DNA of 64,000 nt from Serratia ureilytica. GTDB lineage: Bacteria; Pseudomonadota; Gammaproteobacteria; Enterobacterales; Enterobacteriaceae. Both the position numbers and the translations under genes were made by a program. Below are positions 59,579-64,000 of the stretch, one piece after another (positions within the stretch are counted from its first letter, which is position 1; each line of letters starts with the position of its first letter). The stretch is taken from positions 1 through 64,000 of the forward strand of contig NZ_JABXOF010000016.1 of the NCBI RefSeq assembly GCF_013375155.1, given 5' to 3'. The notes under the pieces were generated by a model. It was given only the letters and a program-made list of their open reading frames with translations. It was not told where the DNA came from and searched no databases.

Positions 59579-60337
59579 ATGTCTACACTGATAACGCTAA
59601 AAAATATCTCCGTCGCCTTCGGCAGCCGCAAGGTGCTGTCGAATATTTCCCTCAGCCTGCAGCCTGGCCGCATTCTTACCCTGCTGGGCCCGAACGGCGC
59701 GGGTAAATCCACGCTGGTGCGCGTAGTGCTGGGATTGGTAAAACCGACCGCCGGCACGCTGGAGCGTGAGCCCGATCTGCGCATCGGCTACGTGCCGCAA
59801 AAGCTGCACCTCGACGCTACCCTGCCATTGACCGTCAGCCGCTTTATGCGCCTGAAGCCGGGCGTAAAGAAAGCCGACATTCTGCCGGCGCTCAAACGCG
59901 TGCACGCCGCCCACCTGCTCGACCAGCCCATGCAAAAGCTCTCCGGCGGCGAAAACCAGCGCGTGCTGCTGGCGCGAGCGCTGCTGAATAAACCGCAGCT
60001 GCTGGTGCTGGACGAACCCACGCAAGGGGTGGACGTCAATGGCCAACTGGCGCTGTACGATCTGATCGATCAGCTGCGCAAGGAGCTGGGGTGCGCCGTG
60101 CTGATGGTCTCGCACGATCTGCATCTGGTGATGGCGAAAACCGACGAGGTGTTGTGCCTCAATCAGCACATCTGCTGCTCCGGCGCGCCGGAGGTGGTCT
60201 CGATGCATCCCGAATTCATCGCCATGTTCGGCAACCGCGGCGCAGAGCAGCTGGCGGTGTATCGCCACCATCACAACCACCGTCACGACCTGCAGGGAAG
60301 AATTGTCTTGAAGAAAACCGGGAGCCGCGAAGCATGA
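59579..60337 (+). CDS. znuC: zinc ABC transporter ATP-binding protein ZnuC
   Basis: This 252-aa ABC ATPase has Walker [11 protein letters not shown] near residue 37, signature [16 protein letters not shown] and Walker [14 protein letters not shown] His-rich C-terminus (HHHNHRHD) is present. It powers ZnuB. It overlaps znuB by 4 bp (ATGA). Confidence 0.96.
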   Translation: MSTLITLKNISVAFGSRKVLSNISLSLQPGRILTLLGPNGAGKSTLVRVVLGLVKPTAGTLEREPDLRIGYVPQKLHLDATLPLTVSRFMRLKPGVKKADILPALKRVHAAHLLDQPMQKLSGGENQRVLLARALLNKPQLLVLDEPTQGVDVNGQLALYDLIDQLRKELGCAVLMVSHDLHLVMAKTDEVLCLNQHICCSGAPEVVSMHPEFIAMFGNRGAEQLAVYRHHHNHRHDLQGRIVLKKTGSREA

Positions 60338-61119
60338 TCGAATTGTTACTTCCCGGCTGGCTGGCCGGGGTGTTGTTGGCCGGCGCCGCCGGGCCGCTGG
60401 GCTCCTTTGTGGTCTGGCGCCGCATGTCCTACTTCGGCGATACCCTGGCGCACGCCTCGCTGCTCGGCGTCGCCTTCGGTCTGCTGCTGGACATCAATCC
60501 TTTCTATGCGGTGATCGCCATTACGCTGCTGCTGGCCCTGGCCCTGGTGTGGCTGGAGCGCCGCCCGCAGCTCTCGGTGGATACGCTGCTCGGCATTCTG
60601 GCCCACAGCGCGCTGTCGCTGGGGCTGGTGGTGGTGGCGCTGATGTCCAACGTGCGGGTCGATCTGATGGCCTATCTGTTCGGCGATCTGCTGTCGGTCA
60701 CGCTGAGCGACATCGTGATGATCGCCGGCGGCGTCGCCGTGGTGCTATTGGTGTTGTGGTGGCAATGGCGCGATCTGCTGTCGATGACCATCAGCCCTGA
60801 GCTGGCGCACGTCGACGGCGTCAATCTGGCGCGGGCGCGCACCGTGCTGATGCTGGTCACCGCCTTGACCATCGGTCTGGCGATGAAATTCGTCGGCGCG
60901 CTGATCATCACCTCGCTGCTGATCATCCCGGCGGCCACCGCTCGCCGCTTCGCGCGCACGCCGGAGCAGATGGCGGGCATCGCGGTGCTGCTCGGGATGG
61001 TGGCGGTTACCGGTGGCCTGACCTTCTCGGCGTTTTACGATACGCCTGCCGGCCCTTCGGTGGTGCTCTGCGCCGCCGTGCTGTTCACGCTGAGCCTGTT
61101 TAAAAAACAGCAGGCTTGA
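60334..61119 (+). CDS. znuB: zinc ABC transporter permease ZnuB
   Basis: The 261-aa length equals E. coli ZnuB. An ABC-3 permease with about eight helices; conserved [28 protein letters not shown] and [23 protein letters not shown]. Starts inside the znuC stop (ATGA overlap at 60334). The longer frame from 60091 overlaps znuC and is an extension. A terminator follows. Confidence 0.96.
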   Translation: MIELLLPGWLAGVLLAGAAGPLGSFVVWRRMSYFGDTLAHASLLGVAFGLLLDINPFYAVIAITLLLALALVWLERRPQLSVDTLLGILAHSALSLGLVVVALMSNVRVDLMAYLFGDLLSVTLSDIVMIAGGVAVVLLVLWWQWRDLLSMTISPELAHVDGVNLARARTVLMLVTALTIGLAMKFVGALIITSLLIIPAATARRFARTPEQMAGIAVLLGMVAVTGGLTFSAFYDTPAGPSVVLCAAVLFTLSLFKKQQA

Positions 61120-61137
61120 TTAAAACCGGGATATGAC

Positions 61138-61163
61138 AAGGGCCGCATCTGCGGCCCTTTCTT
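61138..61163. terminator. terminator between znuB and ruvB
   Basis: AAGGGCCGC/GCGGCCCTT with an ATCT loop, then TTCTTATT. Convergent genes flank it. Confidence 0.75.
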
Positions 61164-61180
61164 ATTGGCGGATTAAAAAT

Positions 61181-62185
61181 TTACGCTTCGCGTTCGAGGC
61201 CGAAATGCCGGTAGGCGTGCTGCGTCGCCAGACGGCCGCGCGGCGTGCGCTGGATAAAGCCCTGCTGGATCAGGAACGGCTCGATCACGTCTTCGATGGT
61301 CTCGCGCTCTTCGCCGATCGCCGCCGCCAGGTTATCCAACCCGACCGGGCCGCCGGTAAACTTGTCGATAATCGCCAACAGCAGTTTGCGATCCATATAG
61401 TCGAAGCCTTCGGCATCGACGTTGAGCATATCGAGCGCCTGCGCCGCCACCGCGCCGCTGATCACACCGTTGGCACGCACTTCGGCGAAGTCGCGCACCC
61501 GGCGCAACAGACGGTTGGCGATACGCGGCGTGCCGCGCGCGCGGCGGGCCACTTCATGGGCGCCCTCGTCGGACAGCTCCAGCCCCAGACAGCCGGCGCT
61601 GCGCGAGACGATGTGCTGCAGATCGGCCACCTGATAAAACTCCAGCCGCTGGACAATGCCGAAGCGATCGCGCAGCGGTGAGGTCAGCGAACCGGCGCGG
61701 GTGGTTGCACCCACCAAGGTAAACGGCGGCAGATCGAGCTTAATCGAGCGCGCCGCCGGCCCTTCGCCGATCATGATATCCAGCTGATAGTCTTCCATCG
61801 CCGGATACAGCACCTCTTCCACCACCGGTGACAGACGGTGAATCTCATCGATGAACAACACGTCATGCGGTTCAAGGTTGGTCAGCATCGCCGCCAGATC
61901 GCCCGCCTTCTCCAGCACCGGGCCGGAGGTGGTACGCAAATTCACGCCCATTTCGTTGGCCACGATGTTGGCCAGGGTGGTTTTCCCCAGCCCCGGCGGA
62001 CCGAAGATCAGCAGGTGGTCGAGCGCGTCGCCGCGCTGCTTGGCCGCCTGGATGAAAATCTCCATCTGCTCGCGCACGTGCGGCTGGCCAACGTATTCGG
62101 TCAACAGCTTGGGGCGAATGGCGCGATCGAGGACTTCTTCCTCGTTGAGCGGTTCGGCGGAGATCAGGCGATCGGCTTCAATCAT
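61181..62185 (-). CDS. ruvB: Holliday junction branch migration helicase RuvB
   Basis: This 334-aa AAA+ motor has Walker [15 protein letters not shown] near residue 60, Walker [10 protein letters not shown] and sensor [18 protein letters not shown]. The C-terminal winged helix binds DNA. It drives branch migration with RuvA. Lies 19 bp after ruvA, so ruvAB is an operon. Confidence 0.97.
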   Translation of the reverse strand: MIEADRLISAEPLNEEEVLDRAIRPKLLTEYVGQPHVREQMEIFIQAAKQRGDALDHLLIFGPPGLGKTTLANIVANEMGVNLRTTSGPVLEKAGDLAAMLTNLEPHDVLFIDEIHRLSPVVEEVLYPAMEDYQLDIMIGEGPAARSIKLDLPPFTLVGATTRAGSLTSPLRDRFGIVQRLEFYQVADLQHIVSRSAGCLGLELSDEGAHEVARRARGTPRIANRLLRRVRDFAEVRANGVISGAVAAQALDMLNVDAEGFDYMDRKLLLAIIDKFTGGPVGLDNLAAAIGEERETIEDVIEPFLIQQGFIQRTPRGRLATQHAYRHFGLEREA

Positions 62186-62204
62186 TATCTACCTCTTAGC
62201 GGCC

Positions 62205-62816
62205 TTACAAAGCAGCGCGCAACGCGTCGCGGATCAGGGTCTCGCAGTCGGCACCCGGTTTGGCAATTTTGCTGACCATGCGGCTGGCTTCCTGCGGCTT
62301 ATAGCCCAGCGCCACCAATGCGGAGACCGCTTCGGCCTCCGCATCCGCCTCAGGCGCTTTCTCAGCGGCGGACGGCAAGCTGATCTCGCTGCTGTTGAAC
62401 AGATCGCCGTTGAGCCCTTTGAAGCGGTCTTTCATCTCTACCACCAGGCGTTCGGCGGTTTTCTTGCCCACGCCCGGCAGCTTGACCAGCGCGGTGATCT
62501 CTTCACGCTCCACCGCGCTGACGAACTGCTGCGCGGACATGCCCGACAGGATCGCGAGCGCCAGTTTCGGCCCGACGCCGTTGACCTTGATCAGCTCGCG
62601 GAACAGCGCGCGCTCTTGCTTATCGTTGAAACCATACAGCAGCTGCGCGTCTTCGCGCACCACGAAGTGGGTAAACACGATGGCCTCTTGCCCCAGTTCC
62701 GGCAGCTCGTAAAAGCAGGTCATCGGCATGTGCACTTCATAGCCCACGCCGTTCGCCTCCAATAACACCAGCGGCGGCTGCTTTTCCAGAATATTTCCTC
62801 TGAGACGACCTATCAT
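62205..62816 (-). CDS. ruvA: Holliday junction binding protein RuvA
   Basis: The 203-aa length equals E. coli RuvA. N-terminal OB-fold ([20 protein letters not shown]), two helix-hairpin-helix motifs ([13 protein letters not shown] and [16 protein letters not shown]) and a C-terminal RuvB-binding domain. It holds the junction for RuvB. Upstream lies a LexA box at 62891. Confidence 0.97.
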   Translation of the reverse strand: MIGRLRGNILEKQPPLVLLEANGVGYEVHMPMTCFYELPELGQEAIVFTHFVVREDAQLLYGFNDKQERALFRELIKVNGVGPKLALAILSGMSAQQFVSAVEREEITALVKLPGVGKKTAERLVVEMKDRFKGLNGDLFNSSEISLPSAAEKAPEADAEAEAVSALVALGYKPQEASRMVSKIAKPGADCETLIRDALRAAL

Positions 62817-62882
62817 TTACCCTCCTGCAGAATGACCGGGCATGGCGCCCTGCCATGCCGTTGCTGGTAAAGCTTATAACAT

Positions 62883-62908
62883 AAAAAAGGCTGGATGAAT
62901 ATCCAGCC
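62883..62908 (-). terminator. rho-independent terminator of ruvC
   Basis: On minus, GGCTGGAT-attc-ATCCAGCC followed by six T. The same stem contains the LexA box of ruvAB. Confidence 0.85.
62891..62906. promoter_or_regulatory. LexA box (SOS) of ruvAB
   Basis: CTGGATGAATATCCAG fits CTG-N10-CAG, close to the E. coli ruvA SOS box (CTGGATATCTATCCAG from memory). A -10-like TATAAG lies about 20 bp downstream on the minus strand, so LexA would cover the -35 region. Confidence 0.85.
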
Positions 62909-62928
62909 TGAGCAATCATCGCTTCGCG

Positions 62929-63450
62929 TCAGCGCAAACGCCCGCGCGCCAGGTTAAGCCGCCCTTCGCTCATCCGCAGCACGTTCTGGCTGAGGTGGCA
63001 GTGGGTGATGGCGATGGCCAGGGCATCGGCGGCGTCCGCCTGCGGGTTGGCCGAGAGTTTGAGCAGCGAGCGCACCATGTGCTGCACCTGCGCCTTTTCG
63101 GCTGCGCCGGTGCCGACCACGGTTTGTTTGACCTGCCGCGCCGCATACTCGAACACTTCCAGATTCTGATTCACCGCCGCGACGATCGCGACGCCGCGCG
63201 CCTGGCCGAGCTTGAGCGCCGAATCCGGGTTCTTGGCCATAAACACCTGTTCGATGGCGAAGAAGTCTGGCTGAAACTGGGTGATGATCTCGCTGACGCC
63301 GGCGTAAATCAGCTTCAGCCGCGTCGGCATGTCGTCCACCACCGTGCGGATGCAGCCGCTGGCGATATAGCTCAACTGGCGCCCCTGCTGGCGGATAAGG
63401 CCATAGCCGGTGACGCGTGAGCCGGGATCGATACCGAGTATGATCGCCAT
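62929..63450 (-). CDS. ruvC: Holliday junction resolvase RuvC
   Basis: The 173-aa length equals E. coli RuvC. RNase H fold with catalytic acids in LGIDPGSR (Asp8), FFAIEQVF and the Asp pair in [12 protein letters not shown]. It cuts junctions symmetrically. The ATG at 63450 is chosen by length over 63462. Lies upstream of ruvAB but ends in its own terminator; yebC is upstream on the same strand. Confidence 0.97.
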   Translation of the reverse strand: MAIILGIDPGSRVTGYGLIRQQGRQLSYIASGCIRTVVDDMPTRLKLIYAGVSEIITQFQPDFFAIEQVFMAKNPDSALKLGQARGVAIVAAVNQNLEVFEYAARQVKQTVVGTGAAEKAQVQHMVRSLLKLSANPQADAADALAIAITHCHLSQNVLRMSEGRLNLARGRLR

Positions 63451-63473
63451 ATCTACATCCACCTTGCATGCAC

Positions 63474-63495
63474 GGCGCCGCCTGATGGCGGCGCC
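63474..63495. other. inverted repeat between yebC and ruvC
   Basis: A perfect 9-bp GGCGCCGCC/GGCGGCGCC stem with a TGAT loop lies between the two genes. No T run on the minus side, so it may be an attenuator or mRNA processing hairpin rather than a full terminator. Confidence 0.5.
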
Positions 63496-63507
63496 AGTTT
63501 TACCGGA

Positions 63508-64000
63508 TTACAGCGTCGCCGCCACTTCGTCGGAGATCTCACCGTTATGGTAAACTTCCTGCACGTCGTCGCAGTCTTCCAGCATATCGATCAGGCGCAG
63601 CAGCTTAGGCGCCGTTTCTGCGTCCATGTCGGCCTTGGTCGATGGGATCATCGACACTTCCGCCGCTTCGGCTTCGAAGCCCGCCGCGGTCAGCGCGTCT
63701 TTCACCGCGCCCAGGCTTTCCCAGGCGGTGAACACGTCGATGGCGCCATCGTCATAGGTCACGATGTCTTCCGCACCGGCTTCCAGCGCCGCTTCCATCA
63801 CGCTGTCTTCATCCAGGCCCGGTGCGTAAGTGATTACGCCCTTCTTGGTGAACAGGTAGGCAACGGAACCGTCGGTACCCAGGTTGCCGCCGCATTTGGT
63901 GAAGGCGTGACGCACTTCCGCCACGGTGCGGTTACGGTTGTCACTCAGGCATTCGATCATGACGGCGGTGCCGCCAGGGCCGTAGCCTTCGTAGATGATG
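63508..64000 (-). CDS. yebC: YebC/PmpR-family protein, 5' part outside window
   Basis: Partial: the last 164 codons or so of a family that is about 246 aa long. Readable motifs are [35 protein letters not shown] and the C-terminal [11 protein letters not shown]. It has been described as a transcription regulator and more recently as a ribosome-associated factor for proline-rich stalls. The frame is open to the window edge at 64000; a start at 63960 would be internal. Confidence 0.95.
   Translation of the reverse strand, partial: IIYEGYGPGGTAVMIECLSDNRNRTVAEVRHAFTKCGGNLGTDGSVAYLFTKKGVITYAPGLDEDSVMEAALEAGAEDIVTYDDGAIDVFTAWESLGAVKDALTAAGFEAEAAEVSMIPSTKADMDAETAPKLLRLIDMLEDCDDVQEVYHNGEISDEVAATL

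Overview
The window reads as chromosome of an enterobacterium of the genus Serratia, close to S. marcescens. This is inferred from E. coli-like gene order with high protein similarity, GC-rich coding sequence, and a secreted GH18 chitinase of the ChiD type. No rRNA, IS element, CRISPR array or intact prophage was seen. All calls come from reading the sequence and from recalled family knowledge; no database search was run.

Layout. 1-2.2 kb: tRNA-Tyr, a LOG-family phosphoribohydrolase, xthA and nudG. 2.2-6.6 kb (minus): selD, selU, topB and ynjH with touching or overlapping ends. 6.7-11.1 kb: ydjA, sppA, ansA, pncA. 11.3-12.6 kb: chiD. 12.6-20.4 kb: yeaC, msrB, gapA, yeaD, mipA, and the stress kinase pair prkA(yeaG)-yeaH behind a sigma-54-type promoter. 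20.4-26.2 kb is the accessory stretch: a YmgB/AriR-like protein, several very small membrane proteins, an orphan GhoT/OrtT-family toxin, an alpha/beta hydrolase, a phage-type 3'-5' exoribonuclease and an MFS drug exporter. 26.2-35.3 kb: dadX, dadA, a monooxygenase-fold protein, zinT, ycgB, fadR, nhaB, dsbB. 35.3-37.2 kb: a candidate small RNA, an LpxO-like hydroxylase and ycgN. 37.3-39.4 kb: ycgM, a lytic transglycosylase, ycgL. 39.5-41.3 kb: minCDE. 41.6-48.1 kb (minus): rnd, fadD, yeaY, tsaB, yoaA. 48.2-49.6 kb: yoaB and the spermidine exporter mdtJI with a leader ORF. 49.8-55.1 kb: eda, zwf, hexR, pykA. 55.2-64 kb: an LRR protein, lpxM, mepM, znuA/znuCB, ruvB, ruvA, ruvC and the 3' part of yebC.

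Several regulators and targets sit together. HexR-like boxes lie before zwf, pykA and gapA, with hexR itself in the window. Zur-like boxes lie before zinT and between znuA and znuC. A FadR-like box lies before fadD, with fadR 12 kb away. CRP boxes precede gapA and dadA. A LexA box precedes ruvAB and doubles as the ruvC terminator stem.

The least explained items are the orphan GhoT-like toxin and its small-protein neighbourhood, the candidate sRNA at about 35.7 kb with an ArcZ-like segment, and the leader ORF upstream of mdtJI.
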